Shown here piece by piece: positions 19,909 to 29,375 of a stretch of DNA of 64,000 nt. How positions within the stretch are numbered: the stretch's first letter is position 1; every line of letters starts with the position of its first letter. The notes beneath the pieces were generated by a model. The model saw only the letters and a list, made by a program, of their open reading frames with translations, ran no database searches and had not been told where the DNA came from. Position numbers and translations under genes: made by a program. The stretch covers positions 124,001-188,000 of the forward strand of contig NZ_BBNN01000018.1 of the NCBI RefSeq assembly GCF_000829695.1, in the 5' to 3' direction. This DNA is from Streptomyces sp. NBRC 110035. GTDB lineage: Bacteria; Actinomycetota; Actinomycetes; Streptomycetales; Streptomycetaceae.

Positions 19909-20862
19909 ATGGTGGCGAAGAAGATCGCCGTACAGCAGTCGGCGTCCGGCACGGCCGCGTCCGCCGAGGAGTCCCGGGAGGACGCGAAGGCGGCGGCGAG
20001 GGCGCGGACGGGGAAGAGCACGACGGGGAAGAGCACGACGGGGAAGACGGCCACGAAGCAGTCGGCCGGGAAGGCCGGATCGGCGAAGGCCGCGGCGGGA
20101 AAGACCGGGGCCGGGAAGGCGACGGCAGGGAAAGCGAAGGCGGGAAAGACCGGGGCCGGGAAGGCGACGGCAGGGAAAGCGAAGGCGGGGAAGGCCGCGG
20201 CCCGGAAGGGCAGCCCCGAAACCGCTGCGGGCAAGAACCCCCGGAGGAAGACGGCCGCCGCGCGCAAGGGCGGCACGGACACGGGCACCACCAGGACCAG
20301 CGGGGGCACACAGGACACGGCCGGGCACGGCACGGCCACTGACGCGGATGCGGCCGAGGCCGCGCCGCAGACGGGAGCGACGACGGTGGGTGCTGAGAAG
20401 ACTCCTGGCACGGCGACGGCGGCGAAGAGCGCCGTGCCCAAGGCGCGGATCGCGGCAGTGGAGCCCGGTGACCTCGCGGTGCGTCCGGGCGAGGACCCCT
20501 GGACACCGGAAGAGGTCGAGGGCGCACAGGCCGAACTGATGGCCGAGGTGCTGAGGCTGCGCGAGGAGATCACCTCGTCCGAACGGTCGCTGGCCGGCCT
20601 GATGCGGGACTCCGGCGACGGAGCGGGCGACGACCAGGCCGACACCGGCACGAAGAACATCACGCGTGAGCACGAACTGGCGCTCGCCGCCAACGCGCGC
20701 GAGATGCTCACCCAGTACGAGCGCGCCCTGCAGCGGCTGGACGCCGGTACCTACGGCCTGTGCGAGAACTGCGGCAACCCGATCGGCAAGGCCAGGATGC
20801 AGGCCTTCCCCCGGGCCACGCTGTGCGTCGAGTGCAAGCAGAAGCAGGAGCGCCGGTACTGA
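19909..20862 (+). CDS. TraR/DksA-type zinc-finger protein with H1-like lysine/alanine repeat tail
   Basis: The C-terminal third (from about residue 200) resembles TraR/DksA: coiled-coil helices (EEVEGAQAELMAEVLRLREEI), LDAGTYGLCENCGNPIGKARMQAFPRATLCVECK with the four zinc cysteines CxxC...CxxC, ending QKQERRY. The first 190 residues are low-complexity Lys/Ala/Gly/Thr repeats (KTGAGKATAGKAKAG twice) resembling histone H1-like bacterial tails, suggesting nucleic-acid contact. ATG 19909 is preceded by AAAAGGGG; GTG 19912 is an alternative. It lies 88 bases upstream of lspA. DksA-like proteins modulate RNA polymerase; here the role is inferred only. Confidence 0.85.
   Translation: MVAKKIAVQQSASGTAASAEESREDAKAAARARTGKSTTGKSTTGKTATKQSAGKAGSAKAAAGKTGAGKATAGKAKAGKTGAGKATAGKAKAGKAAARKGSPETAAGKNPRRKTAAARKGGTDTGTTRTSGGTQDTAGHGTATDADAAEAAPQTGATTVGAEKTPGTATAAKSAVPKARIAAVEPGDLAVRPGEDPWTPEEVEGAQAELMAEVLRLREEITSSERSLAGLMRDSGDGAGDDQADTGTKNITREHELALAANAREMLTQYERALQRLDAGTYGLCENCGNPIGKARMQAFPRATLCVECKQKQERRY
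20101..20190 (+). repeat. 45-bp tandem repeat in the DksA-like gene
   Basis: Two copies of a 45-base unit (20101-20145 and 20146-20190), differing only at the last base, encoding KTGAGKATAGKAKAG twice. A shorter 15-base duplication (encoding GKSTT) occurs just upstream near 20011-20040. Confidence 0.9.
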
Positions 20863-20950
20863 GCGCCGTCGTACGCCGCCTGAGCACGAGGGACGCACGG
20901 GGTGTGCCGTACCCTCGTCCTCAGTCAGGCACCTAGGTTGAGGGACTCAC

Positions 20951-21583
20951 GTGGCAGAGGCGGAGCGCATCATCGGTACGCCGGACACCCCGGACGCGGA
21001 CCGGGACGGGCAGGACCGTGACGAGCAGGACCGGGCCGGGCTCGACGGGACCGGTGCCCGGGGCGCGGAGGCGGAGCCGGCGGCCGGGGCGCCCCGTGGC
21101 AAGCGGCGCGTGGCCGTGCTGTTCGCCGTCGCCGTGGTCGCCTACGCCCTCGACCTGATCAGCAAGATGATCGTGGTCGCCAAGCTGGAGCACCACGAGC
21201 CCATCGAGATCGTCGGGGACTGGCTGAGGTTCGAGGCGATCCGCAACGCGGGCGCGGCGTTCGGCTTCGGCGAGGCCTTCACCGTGATCTTCACGCTGAT
21301 CGCGGCGGCGGTGATCGTGGTGATCATCAGGCTGGCCCGCAAGCTGTACAGCCTGCCCTGGGCGATCGCGCTGGGCCTGCTGCTCGGCGGTGCCCTCGGC
21401 AACCTCACGGACAGGATCTTCCGCTCCCCGGGAGTCTTCCAGGGCGCGGTCGTCGACTTCATCGCGCCCAAGCACTTCGCCGTCTTCAACCTGGCGGATT
21501 CGGCGATCGTCTGCGGCGGCATCCTGATCGTCCTGCTGTCCTTCCGGGGCCTCGACCCGGACGGGACCGTCCACAAGGGCTGA
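20951..21583 (+). CDS. lspA: Lipoprotein signal peptidase (LspA)
   Basis: Integral membrane aspartyl peptidase that removes signal peptides from diacylglyceryl-modified prolipoproteins. After a hydrophilic, acidic N-terminal extension of about 50 residues, four transmembrane segments follow, with the family motifs [16 protein letters not shown] and FNLADSAI containing the catalytic aspartate pair. The 210-aa length exceeds E. coli LspA because of the N-terminal extension. GTG 20951 is chosen from the ORF start. It works after Lgt (59319-60503). The downstream pseudouridine synthase follows after 55 bases. Confidence 0.95.
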   Translation: MAEAERIIGTPDTPDADRDGQDRDEQDRAGLDGTGARGAEAEPAAGAPRGKRRVAVLFAVAVVAYALDLISKMIVVAKLEHHEPIEIVGDWLRFEAIRNAGAAFGFGEAFTVIFTLIAAAVIVVIIRLARKLYSLPWAIALGLLLGGALGNLTDRIFRSPGVFQGAVVDFIAPKHFAVFNLADSAIVCGGILIVLLSFRGLDPDGTVHKG

Positions 21584-21638
21584 GCAGGACCCGGAGCGCG
21601 CGTACGGAGTCGCCGGACCGGTCCGGCATACTCGACGG

Positions 21639-22583
21639 GTGAGCACGATTCCCGAGATCCGAACCCTGCCCGTGCCCGACGGACTGGAGGGCGAGCGCGT
21701 CGACGCCGCCATCTCCCGCATGTTCGGCTTTTCCCGGACCAAGGCTGCCGAACTCGCCGCCGCGGGGAAGGTCACGGTCGACGGATCGGTGGTCGGCAAG
21801 TCGGAGCGGGTGAGCGGGGGGGCCTGGCTCGAGGTGGAGATGCCGCAGGCGCCCGCCCCGGTGCGGGTGGTCGCCGAACCCGTCGAGGGCATGGAGATCG
21901 TGCACGACGACGACGACGTGGTCGTGGTCGCCAAACCGGTCGGCGTCGCCGCCCACCCCTCGCCGGGCTGGACCGGACCGACCGTGATCGGCGGCCTCGC
22001 CGCCGCCGGGTACCGCATCTCGACCTCCGGCGCCGCAGAGCGCCAGGGCATCGTGCACCGCCTCGACGTCGGCACCTCCGGTCTCATGGTGGTCGCCAAG
22101 TCGGAGTACGCGTACACGTCGCTGAAGCGCCAGTTCAAGGAGCGCACGGTCGACAAGCGCTACCACACCCTGGTCCAGGGCCACCCCGACCCGACCAGCG
22201 GCACCATCGACGCCCCCATCGGGCGGCATCCGAACCACGACTACAAGTGGGCGGTCACCGCCGAGGGCAAGCCCTCCGTCACGCACTACGACCTCGTCGA
22301 GGCCTTCCGCGCCGCCTCGCTCCTCGACGTCAAGCTGGAGACCGGCCGCACCCACCAGATCCGCGTGCACATGGCCGCCCACCGGCACCCCTGCGTCGGC
22401 GACCTGACCTACGGTGCCGACCCCACGCTCGCCAAGCGGCTCGGCCTCACCCGCCAGTGGCTGCACGCCGTACGGCTCGGCTTCGAGCACCCCGGCGACG
22501 GCCTGTGGGCGGAGTTCACCAGTGACTACCCCGAGGACCTGCGTCAGGCGCTCGACCTGGTCCGGGAGGAGACCTACGCGTGA
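21639..22583 (+). CDS. RluA/RluD family pseudouridine synthase
   Basis: Converts specific rRNA uridines (23S helix 69 in E. coli RluD) to pseudouridine. An S4 RNA-binding domain occupies about residues 15-70 ([27 protein letters not shown]), then the catalytic domain with [16 protein letters not shown] containing the nucleophilic aspartate and [10 protein letters not shown] near the C-terminus. The 314-aa length fits RluD. The lspA-rluD order is conserved in many bacteria. The stop overlaps the next gene's GTG by four bases. Exact target site is inferred from family. Confidence 0.92.
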   Translation: MSTIPEIRTLPVPDGLEGERVDAAISRMFGFSRTKAAELAAAGKVTVDGSVVGKSERVSGGAWLEVEMPQAPAPVRVVAEPVEGMEIVHDDDDVVVVAKPVGVAAHPSPGWTGPTVIGGLAAAGYRISTSGAAERQGIVHRLDVGTSGLMVVAKSEYAYTSLKRQFKERTVDKRYHTLVQGHPDPTSGTIDAPIGRHPNHDYKWAVTAEGKPSVTHYDLVEAFRAASLLDVKLETGRTHQIRVHMAAHRHPCVGDLTYGADPTLAKRLGLTRQWLHAVRLGFEHPGDGLWAEFTSDYPEDLRQALDLVREETYA

Positions 22584-23047
22584 GCCACCCGTACGCGGTC
22601 CGCGAGGCGGTGGAGCCCGGCGACCGTCAGGCGTGCTTCGCGGTGCGCAAGGAGGTCTTCGTCGCCGAGCAGGGCGTGCCCGAAGACCTGGAGTACGACG
22701 CGTACGACGCCGGCGCCGTGCACGTGCTCGCGGCCGACGAGGACGGCTCGGCGCTCGGCACCGGACGGCTGCTGCACGGCGAAGCCGCCGCGGCGAAGAC
22801 CGGCGGTGACACCTCGGTCGGGTCCCTCGGTCGGCTCGCGGTGACGCGTCGGGCGCGGGGGCTCGGTGTCGGGGCCGCCCTGGTGCGGGGCATCGAGGAG
22901 GCGGCCCGCACCCGCGGTCTCACCGCCGTCGACCTGCATGCGCAGACCCATGCCCTGGGGTTCTACGAGCGGCTGGGATACGTGGCGTACGGCCCGGAGT
23001 TCCCGGACGCGGGGATGCCGCACCGGGCCATGCGGCGCGCTCTGTGA
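22580..23047 (+). CDS. GNAT family N-acetyltransferase
   Basis: Small (155 aa) acetyl-CoA-dependent acetyltransferase of unknown substrate. The acetyl-CoA motif is visible as [21 protein letters not shown] around residues 75-95, followed by [23 protein letters not shown], the typical GNAT beta5-alpha4 region. The N-terminal [18 protein letters not shown] motif places it in the ElaA/YitI-like group. GTG 22580 overlaps the pseudouridine synthase stop (GTGA), so the two are probably translated together. Confidence 0.88.
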   Translation: MSHPYAVREAVEPGDRQACFAVRKEVFVAEQGVPEDLEYDAYDAGAVHVLAADEDGSALGTGRLLHGEAAAAKTGGDTSVGSLGRLAVTRRARGLGVGAALVRGIEEAARTRGLTAVDLHAQTHALGFYERLGYVAYGPEFPDAGMPHRAMRRAL

Positions 23048-23138
23048 CCGGACGTGTTCCGTGGCCGGGTGCCGCGCCGGCTCGATGTGCGCGGTGGGTT
23101 CGGGTGGCGGCGCGGCGTTCTGTTCGTAAGGTCGGGGT

Positions 23139-23885
23139 ATGACGCGGAACGTGGTGATCAGCGGGGGCGGTACGGGGATCGGGCTGGCGGCGGCACGGGT
23201 GTTCGCCGCCGACGGGGACCGGGTGCTGCTGCTCGGGCGCCGGAGGGAGGTCCTGGAGCGGGCCGCGGCCGAGGTGCGCGGCGCCGAGGTGTACGCCGCC
23301 GACCTCGCCGATCCGGTCGCCGTGCGGGGCGTCGCCGGTCACGTCGGCCGGGAGTTCGGGGCCGTCGACGTGCTGATCCACAGCGCCGGGGGCAACGGTC
23401 TGCTCGAACGCGGGGCCGGGGCGGACGACCCGCTCGACGCACTCGCCCGCCACTGGACGGTCAACGTCCGGCTCAACCTGATGACCGCCGTCCTGCTCAC
23501 GGAGGCACTGAGGGACCGGCTCGCCGAGCCCGGCGGGCGGGTGCTGTTCCTCAGTTCCATCGCCGCCTACCGGGGCTCCGGGCAGGTCGCGTACGCGGCG
23601 GCCAAGGCCGGGCTGCATCCGTACGCCCACGACCTCGCCCGGAAGCTGGGGCCGCACGGCATCACGGTGAACGTGGTCGCACCCGGCTACATCGAGGACA
23701 CCGCGTTCTTCGGCGACGGCATCGACGGGGAACGGCGGGCGGAGCTGGTCGCCGAGACCGTCGACGGGCGGGCCGGGACGCCCGGGGACGTGGCCGCCAC
23801 CCTGCACTGGCTGGCCTCCCCGGGCGCCGCACACGTCACCTCGCAGATCATCCAGGTCAACGGCGGCGCCGAACGCGGCCACTGA
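23139..23885 (+). CDS. SDR family oxidoreductase
   Basis: Classical short-chain dehydrogenase/reductase, 248 aa. The N-terminal nucleotide-binding motif is GGGTGIGLA (usual TGxxxGIG), a stretch HSAGGNG matches NNAG, the catalytic serine lies in FLSSIAAY and the YxxxK motif is YAAAK near residue 150; the C-terminal HVTSQIIQVNGGAERGH is usual. Substrate unknown. A TAAGGT hexamer close to the ATG suggests a leaderless transcript. The neighbouring MscS gene is convergent, ending eight bases away. Confidence 0.88.
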   Translation: MTRNVVISGGGTGIGLAAARVFAADGDRVLLLGRRREVLERAAAEVRGAEVYAADLADPVAVRGVAGHVGREFGAVDVLIHSAGGNGLLERGAGADDPLDALARHWTVNVRLNLMTAVLLTEALRDRLAEPGGRVLFLSSIAAYRGSGQVAYAAAKAGLHPYAHDLARKLGPHGITVNVVAPGYIEDTAFFGDGIDGERRAELVAETVDGRAGTPGDVAATLHWLASPGAAHVTSQIIQVNGGAERGH

Positions 23886-23892
23886 GGCGCCG

Positions 23893-25068
23893 TCAGTACT
23901 CCTGCGCCGTGTCCTGGGTGCTGTGGGCGGCCGATTCGCCGTCCGGGGGGCCGGAGGGGCCGGGCAGACCGGGAGGACGGGTGATGCCGGCGGCACCGCC
24001 GGGGGAGTGGTGGCTCCTGTCGGGGACCGGCGCCGGATCGGCCGGAGCGGTGCTGAACCGGGGCAGGGCGTAGGGGTGCTGCTCGGCCAGCCAGCGGATC
24101 ATCTGCTCGCGGACCTCCACCCGTACCGTCCAGATGTCGCCCGCGTCCTTGGCCGTCACGAGGGCCCGCACGTGCATGCTGCTGGGCGTGGTGTCCGTGA
24201 CGGTCAGGTTGTAGGCGCGGCCGTCCCAGGCCGGGCACTCGCGCAGGATGTCGCGCAGTCGCTCGCGCATCGCGTCCAGCGGGGCCCGGTGGTCGAGGTG
24301 CCAGTGGACCGTGCCGGTCATCTGCGGGCTGTCCCGGGACCAGTTCTCGAACGGCTTGGAGGTGAAGTACGACACCGGCATGGTGATCCGGCGCTCGTCC
24401 CACGTGTTCACGGTGAGGAAGGTCAGGGTGATCTCCTCGACCGTGCCCCACTCGCCGTCCACCACGACCGTGTCGCCGATGCGCACCATGTCGCCGAAGG
24501 CGATCTGCAGCCCGGCGAAGAGGTTGCTGAGCGTGGACTGGGCGGCGACACCGGCGACGATGCCGAGGATGCCCGCCGAGGCCAGCAGTGAGGCACCGGC
24601 CGCGCGCATGGCGGGGAAGGTCAGCAGCATCGCGGCCGCCGCCACCACTCCGACGATCGCCGAGACGACCCGCCGGATCAGCGTCACCTGGGTGCGCACC
24701 CGGCGGACCCTGGCCGGGTCGCGTTCACGGTGGACGTTGGCGTACCGGGTGTACGAGGTCTCGACGACGGCCGCCGCGATCCGGATCACCAGCCAGGCGA
24801 CCGACCCGATCAGCACCAGCGTCAGCACCCGCTCGACGGTGGCCCGGTTGTCCTCGAACAGCTTCGCCTCGCTGAACGAACCTCTCAGCAGGGCCGCGCA
24901 GATGAGCAGCTGGTAGGGGATGCGGCCGCGCCGGAGCAGCCCCCACATGGGGGTCTCGGGGTGCCGGGCGTCGGCCTTGCGCAGCAGTCGGTCGGTGGCA
25001 TAGCCGAGCATCAGGGTGAGCACGACCGAGCCGCCGAACACGATCAAGGGGCGGAGCACGTCTTCCAT
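23893..25068 (-). CDS. MscS family mechanosensitive ion channel protein
   Basis: Membrane protein of 391 aa in the small-conductance mechanosensitive channel family, acting in osmotic relief or regulated ion flow. Four N-terminal hydrophobic segments precede the pore-lining helix and beta domain, recognisable from ASAGILGIVAGVAAQSTLSNLFAGLQIAFGDMVRIGD. The C-terminal 60 residues are Pro/Gly/Ser-rich and likely disordered. The start is the ATG 25068 (MEDVLRPLIVFGG), the first that gives a hydrophobic N-terminus; upstream in-frame sequence lies opposite the next gene. It is divergent from the hydrolase gene at 25198. Confidence 0.9.
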   Translation of the reverse strand: MEDVLRPLIVFGGSVVLTLMLGYATDRLLRKADARHPETPMWGLLRRGRIPYQLLICAALLRGSFSEAKLFEDNRATVERVLTLVLIGSVAWLVIRIAAAVVETSYTRYANVHRERDPARVRRVRTQVTLIRRVVSAIVGVVAAAAMLLTFPAMRAAGASLLASAGILGIVAGVAAQSTLSNLFAGLQIAFGDMVRIGDTVVVDGEWGTVEEITLTFLTVNTWDERRITMPVSYFTSKPFENWSRDSPQMTGTVHWHLDHRAPLDAMRERLRDILRECPAWDGRAYNLTVTDTTPSSMHVRALVTAKDAGDIWTVRVEVREQMIRWLAEQHPYALPRFSTAPADPAPVPDRSHHSPGGAAGITRPPGLPGPSGPPDGESAAHSTQDTAQEY

Positions 25069-25197
25069 GTCCTCGAACCTAACCGGCCTCGGACGGAGTG
25101 AACATGTGACATCCGCTGCGTCGTGGGTACGGCCCGTGCCGCGGTCCGGCACACCGGCGGACACCTGCCGTCGTACCCGGCTGGCACCATGGGCGTC

Positions 25198-25776
25198 ATG
25201 AACATCATGCTGTTTCACTCGACCTACGGCCCGCGGCCCGCGGTGTCCGCGGCCGCGGACCGGCTGCGTGCCGCCGGACACGAGGTGTGGACGCCCGACC
25301 TCTTCGAGGGCCGTACGTTCGACACGGTCGAGGAGGGCATGGCCCACCAGGAGTCCATCGGCAGGGACGAGTTGCTCAGGCGGGCCGTGCTCGCCGCCGC
25401 GCCCTACTCGGAACGGGGGCTGGTGTACGCCGGGTTCTCCTTCGGCGCCTCCGTCGCCCAGACGCTGGCCCTCGGCGACGGCAGGGCCCGCGGGCTGCTG
25501 CTCCTGCACGGCACCTCGGACATCGCGGCGAACGCGACGGTGGACGGCCTGCCGGTGCAGCTCCACGTCGCCGAGCCGGACCCGTTCGAGACCGACGACT
25601 GGCTGAGCGCCTGGTACCTGCAGATGGGCCGCGCCGGAGCCGACGTCGAGGTGTACCGGTACGCCGGGGCGGGCCACCTCTACACCGACCCCGACCTGCC
25701 GGACCACGACGAGGAGGCCGCCGAGGCCACCTGGCGGGTGGCACTCGGCTTCCTCGGGACGCTGGAGAACGACTGA
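25198..25776 (+). CDS. Dienelactone hydrolase-like alpha/beta hydrolase
   Basis: Cytoplasmic alpha/beta hydrolase of 192 aa in the dienelactone hydrolase family. The nucleophile elbow reads GFSFGAS (serine, where classical dienelactone hydrolases use cysteine), an acid is plausible in AEPDPFETDDW, and the catalytic histidine lies in GAGHLYTDPDL. ATG 25198 starts MNIMLFHSTYG; an upstream in-frame ATG at 25123 would add 25 non-conserved residues. Physiological substrate unknown. It converges on the PhoD-type phosphatase gene, 19 bases away. Confidence 0.85.
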   Translation: MNIMLFHSTYGPRPAVSAAADRLRAAGHEVWTPDLFEGRTFDTVEEGMAHQESIGRDELLRRAVLAAAPYSERGLVYAGFSFGASVAQTLALGDGRARGLLLLHGTSDIAANATVDGLPVQLHVAEPDPFETDDWLSAWYLQMGRAGADVEVYRYAGAGHLYTDPDLPDHDEEAAEATWRVALGFLGTLEND

Positions 25777-25795
25777 CGAGGACGACCGCCCGAGG

Positions 25796-27508
25796 TCAGA
25801 CCGGGCCGTCGGCGCGCTCGACCTGCTGGGTGCCGTCGAGCGTCCGGTAGGAGCGCGCCCACCGGGACGTGGCGGCCGGGTCGGTGCGGCTGGAGATCAC
25901 GTAGTAGTCCATCTGCGCCCGCGTGGACGTGATGTCCAGCACGCCGTAGCCGTGGCGGTCGGTGTCGACCCACCGGACGTGCCGGTTGGTGGCCCTGATC
26001 AGCGGGGAGGCGATCGTGGTGACGGTGCCCTCGGGGACGGCGACGGCGTCGTCGAGGTTGTCCGAGGTGACCGAGGTCACGACGAACTCGGCGGCCGCCG
26101 AGCCGGAAGCCGGGTACGTGCCCGCGTTCACCGGCACGTCGTTGGCCCACGCCATGTGGATGTCGCCGGTGAGGAAGACCGTGTTGCGGATCGCGTGCGT
26201 CCGCAGGTGGGCGAGGAGTTCCCGGCGGTCGTCGGTGTAGCCGTCCCACTGGTCGGTGTTGAGGGCCAGGCCCTCCTGCGGCAGGCCGAGCAGCTTGGCG
26301 ACCGGCTTCAGCAGACCGGCGGGGAGCGCGCCGAGCGCGAGCGGCGAGATCATCACCGAGGTGCCGACCAGCCGCCAGGTGGTGTCGGACGCCGACAGCC
26401 CCGACTTCAGCCAGTCGAGCTGGGCGCGGCCGGTGAGCGTACGGTCCGGGTCGTCGACGTCTCCGTCGCCGACGGAGACCTGCTGGGAGCGGAAGGAACG
26501 CAGGTCCAGCAGCGAGAGGTCGGCGAGCCTGCCGAAGCGCAGCCGCCGGTAGGTGGTGCCGGTGATCGCGGGACGTACCGGCATCCACTCGAAGTAGGCG
26601 CGCTTGGCGGCGGCCTGACGCGCGGACCAGGTGCCCTCCTCGCCCTCGGTGTGGTTCTCGGCGCCGCCGGACCAGGTGTCGTTGGCGATCTCGTGGTCGT
26701 CCCAGATCGCGATGACCGGCGCCTCGGCGTGCAGCGCCTGGAGGTCGGGGTCGGTCCTGTACGTGGCGTGCCGGACGCGGTAGTCGGCGAGGGAGACGAT
26801 CTCGTGGGCGGGCGCGTGCGCGCGGACGGTCCTGCCGCGCGTGCCGTACGCGCCGGAGGCGTACTCGTAGATGTAGTCGCCGAGGTGCAGCCAGGCGTCG
26901 AGGTCGCCGCGGGCCGCGAGGTGGCGGTACGCCGAGAAGTGCCCGGCCTCGTAGTTGGAGCAGGAGACCACACCGAAGCGCAGACCGGTCACGGCGGCGT
27001 CGGCGGCCGGGGCGGTGCGGGTGCGGCCGACGGGGGAGTCGGTGCCGCCGGCGGAGAAGCGGAACCAGTAGTCGGTGGCCGGCGCGAGGCCGCGGATGTC
27101 GGCCTTGACGGTGTGGTCGGTGGCCGCGGTGGCGCGGGCGGAGCCCTTCGCGACGACGGTGGTGAACGCCTTGTCCCGGGCGACGCTCCAGACGACCTCG
27201 GTGTCGGGGCCGATTCCCGAGCCGGGTATCGCCTCCGCCGTCGGCGTCACGCGTGTCCACAGCAGGACGCCGTCCGGCAGCGGGTCGCCGGAGGCGACAC
27301 CGTGCAGGAAGACGGGGGCCGCGGCGGTGGCGGCGCGGGCGGGCGGCACGGCGGTGAGCGGTGCGGCGAGGACCGCGCTCGCGGCGGCCGCCTTGACGAC
27401 CGACCGGCGGCGGGGGGACGGGACGCCGGTGTCCGCGGTGACGGGGGCCGCGGTGGCGTCGGCCGGGGCGGGTGCGGTGCTCTCGGATGATCCGTGTCGA
27501 GTGGTCAC
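25796..27508 (-). CDS. phoD: Tat-exported PhoD-type alkaline phosphatase
   Basis: Secreted calcium/iron-dependent phosphodiesterase/phosphatase of the PhoD family, 570 aa. The N-terminus carries [20 protein letters not shown], a twin-arginine signal for folded export. The PhoD N-terminal domain begins at [21 protein letters not shown], and metal-binding motifs follow in the body: [30 protein letters not shown] and [10 protein letters not shown]. The GTG start at 27508 is preceded by a 7-base inverted repeat and a TAGCCT hexamer, so the transcript is probably leaderless. Phosphate control by PhoP is common in the family; no clear PHO box is seen here. Confidence 0.92.
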   Translation of the reverse strand: MTTRHGSSESTAPAPADATAAPVTADTGVPSPRRRSVVKAAAASAVLAAPLTAVPPARAATAAAPVFLHGVASGDPLPDGVLLWTRVTPTAEAIPGSGIGPDTEVVWSVARDKAFTTVVAKGSARATAATDHTVKADIRGLAPATDYWFRFSAGGTDSPVGRTRTAPAADAAVTGLRFGVVSCSNYEAGHFSAYRHLAARGDLDAWLHLGDYIYEYASGAYGTRGRTVRAHAPAHEIVSLADYRVRHATYRTDPDLQALHAEAPVIAIWDDHEIANDTWSGGAENHTEGEEGTWSARQAAAKRAYFEWMPVRPAITGTTYRRLRFGRLADLSLLDLRSFRSQQVSVGDGDVDDPDRTLTGRAQLDWLKSGLSASDTTWRLVGTSVMISPLALGALPAGLLKPVAKLLGLPQEGLALNTDQWDGYTDDRRELLAHLRTHAIRNTVFLTGDIHMAWANDVPVNAGTYPASGSAAAEFVVTSVTSDNLDDAVAVPEGTVTTIASPLIRATNRHVRWVDTDRHGYGVLDITSTRAQMDYYVISSRTDPAATSRWARSYRTLDGTQQVERADGPV

Positions 27509-27510
27509 AG

Positions 27511-27530
27511 CCGATCAGGCTACTGATCGG
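27511..27530 (-). promoter_or_regulatory. Inverted repeat over the phoD promoter
   Basis: CCGATCA / TGATCGG separated by six bases, ending three bases before the phoD GTG. The minus-strand TAGCCT lies in the spacer and resembles a -10 hexamer, so a repressor bound here would cover the promoter. Inferred only. Confidence 0.45.
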
Positions 27531-27538
27531 TACATGCC

Positions 27539-27572
27539 AGAGCGGGCGAACTCGCCAAAGTTCGCCCGCTCT
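27539..27572 (-). terminator. Hairpin terminator after the DsbA-like gene
   Basis: Perfect 13-base inverted repeat AGAGCGGGCGAAC (27539-27551) / complement (27560-27572) with an 8-base loop, 60 bases beyond the stop of the minus-strand DsbA-like gene. Confidence 0.75.
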
Positions 27573-27631
27573 TCGGCGTGCGGTCGGCCGGCCGTGATCC
27601 CACCCCGGCCGCGCGCCCCTGGATCCGGGGA

Positions 27632-28444
27632 TCAGGCCTTGAGCGCCTTGTCGATCGCCGCGGTGAACTCGGCGACCGTCATCGGCGCGTTCTGCCCGTC
27701 GGAACCGGTCAGCTTCTCGCCGTCCATCTTCAGCGTGGGCGTGCCCTGGACGTCGCTGCTGTCGAACCTGTCGGACATCTCCAGCGCCCACCTGTCGTAG
27801 GTGCCGCCCTCCACGGCCGCCCGGAACTCCTTGTTGCCCTTCAGCTCCTCGACGGAGTTCGCCACCTCGATCAGGTAGGAGTCGTCCTTGAACTTGTCCT
27901 CGCTCTCCTCGGGGTGGAACTCGGCCGAGTACAGCGCGGCCTTGTAGTGGAGGAACGCCTCCGGGCCGACGTCCAGCGCGGCGCCCAGGGCGCTCAGGGC
28001 GTTCCTGGAGCCCTCGCCGGTCAGGTTGCGGTCGAGGAACGAGGCGCCGATGAACTGGACCTTGTACTTGCCGTCCGCGACGTCCTTGTCGATCGTCCCG
28101 CCGACGGTCTGCTCGAACGAGGCGCAGATCGGGCAGCGCGGGTCCTCGTACAGCTCCAGGGTCTTCTTCGCGGTGTCCTTGCCGATGACGACGGTGGTGC
28201 CGTTCTCACCGCTGGTGTTGGCCGGCTTGACGAGCTTCGCGTCGGCGGCGGCCTCCCACGCGCCGGGCTTGTTGGCCTGGACGACGGCGTAGCCGATGCC
28301 GGCGGCTATCGCGAGGACGCCGACGACCGAACCGGCGACGATCAGCTGACGCTTGACCTTGGCCTTCTTGGCCTCACGCTCGCGCTCGACGCGCAGACGC
28401 TCACGGGCCGCCGTCTTCGCCGCCTGGCTGTTCCGCTTGCTCAT
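27632..28444 (-). CDS. Membrane-anchored DsbA-like thioredoxin-fold protein
   Basis: A basic N-terminus (MSKRNSQAAKTAARERLRVERE) is followed by one transmembrane helix (about residues 33-53) and an extracytoplasmic DsbA-like domain with the redox motif CPIC in EDPRCPICASFEQ and the cis-proline region VQGTPTLKMDG. Length is 270 aa. Proteins of this type exchange disulphides outside the membrane in Actinobacteria; partner unknown. ATG 28444 is the first start consistent with the positive N-terminus. A paralogue with CPAC lies at 58461. It is followed by the hairpin at 27539-27572. Confidence 0.9.
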   Translation of the reverse strand: MSKRNSQAAKTAARERLRVEREREAKKAKVKRQLIVAGSVVGVLAIAAGIGYAVVQANKPGAWEAAADAKLVKPANTSGENGTTVVIGKDTAKKTLELYEDPRCPICASFEQTVGGTIDKDVADGKYKVQFIGASFLDRNLTGEGSRNALSALGAALDVGPEAFLHYKAALYSAEFHPEESEDKFKDDSYLIEVANSVEELKGNKEFRAAVEGGTYDRWALEMSDRFDSSDVQGTPTLKMDGEKLTGSDGQNAPMTVAEFTAAIDKALKA

Positions 28445-28560
28445 GGTGATGCTCTCCACTGGGGACGCGCACAGGGTGTGCGGGATGTGTACGGGGGGGG
28501 GACTACCGGTGCTCGGCACGGCGCCGACGCCGGAGGGCTCGGCCGGAGGGCTCAGCCGTC

Positions 28561-29262
28561 TCAGGCGAGGGCGGTGGAGCACGGCGGTCCACGCCGTCCC
28601 AGGAAGTGCACGAGAATCCGGTCCACGGCCGTGGTGGTCCGGTGGCCCGGACGGGCCGGCCGGCGGACCTCCGGGGCGCGGCGCACGGCCACGGCGGAGA
28701 CCGCGAGCAGAAGCGGCCGGAACGTGGTCGCCGTCACCGCGCCCAGCAGCTGAGCCAGCGCCCGCTCGCCGCGGTGCAGCCAGGCGGCGGCGAACAGCCC
28801 GACGCCGATGTGCGCGCCGAGCAGCAGCCACGCGGTGGCCGGGTCGGCCTGGGCGAGCACCCCGGCGAACCGGTCGCCCCCGTGGGCCGCGGTGCCGGCC
28901 ACCCGTGTCAGCGGGGTGCCCACGCCCATGCCGTCGCCGCACAGCACGTCGAAGCCGACCGAGCGCAGCGGGCCCGCGACCGGGCCGCCCATCCGGCCGT
29001 AACAGACGTGCTGGCCGGTGGTGAAGACGGTGTCGGCGGCCAGCTCCAGGGGGATCAGCAGGGCGGCGATCCGCCCGAAGGAGCGCTGCCGGCCCGCGAG
29101 CGCGTACGCCAGGACGAACACGGCGACGCCGATCACCGCCACCGTGCTCAACGGCAGGGGAGCCCCGGACAGCAGCACGTGCGACGCGGTGCTGAGGGAC
29201 ACGACCACGGTCGTGAACAGCGCCGCGCGTACGGCTCTGAGCGGGGTTCCGGATATGTCCAT
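28561..29262 (-). CDS. Conserved membrane protein of unknown function
   Basis: Predicted integral membrane protein of 233 aa with about four to five hydrophobic segments (roughly 10-30, 38-55, 62-80, 140-160, 172-192) and a Cys-containing loop GQHVCYGRMGGP and VLCGDGMGVGTPLTRV between the third and fourth. The C-terminal 40 residues are basic. I do not recognise a named family with certainty. It lies between the DsbA-like gene (117 bases downstream) and the DUF2252 gene; its loop cysteines make a functional link to the DsbA-like neighbour conceivable but unproven. Confidence 0.7.
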   Translation of the reverse strand: MDISGTPLRAVRAALFTTVVVSLSTASHVLLSGAPLPLSTVAVIGVAVFVLAYALAGRQRSFGRIAALLIPLELAADTVFTTGQHVCYGRMGGPVAGPLRSVGFDVLCGDGMGVGTPLTRVAGTAAHGGDRFAGVLAQADPATAWLLLGAHIGVGLFAAAWLHRGERALAQLLGAVTATTFRPLLLAVSAVAVRRAPEVRRPARPGHRTTTAVDRILVHFLGRRGPPCSTALA

Positions 29263-29375
29263 GGTGGGGCCGAGTCTGTCATGCGCTCCGGTAAGGGATC
29301 CCTAAAGGGTTCCGGTTGGCGGGATTTCCCCGCCGGGGCCCTCCCCTGTCGGGAGCTCCCCGGGCGGCGGGAAGG

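Noticed and set aside
27509..27560. A PhoP (PHO) box upstream of phoD
   Set aside because: Only a single GTTCGCC-like unit is present, without the 11-base direct repeat spacing of PHO boxes.
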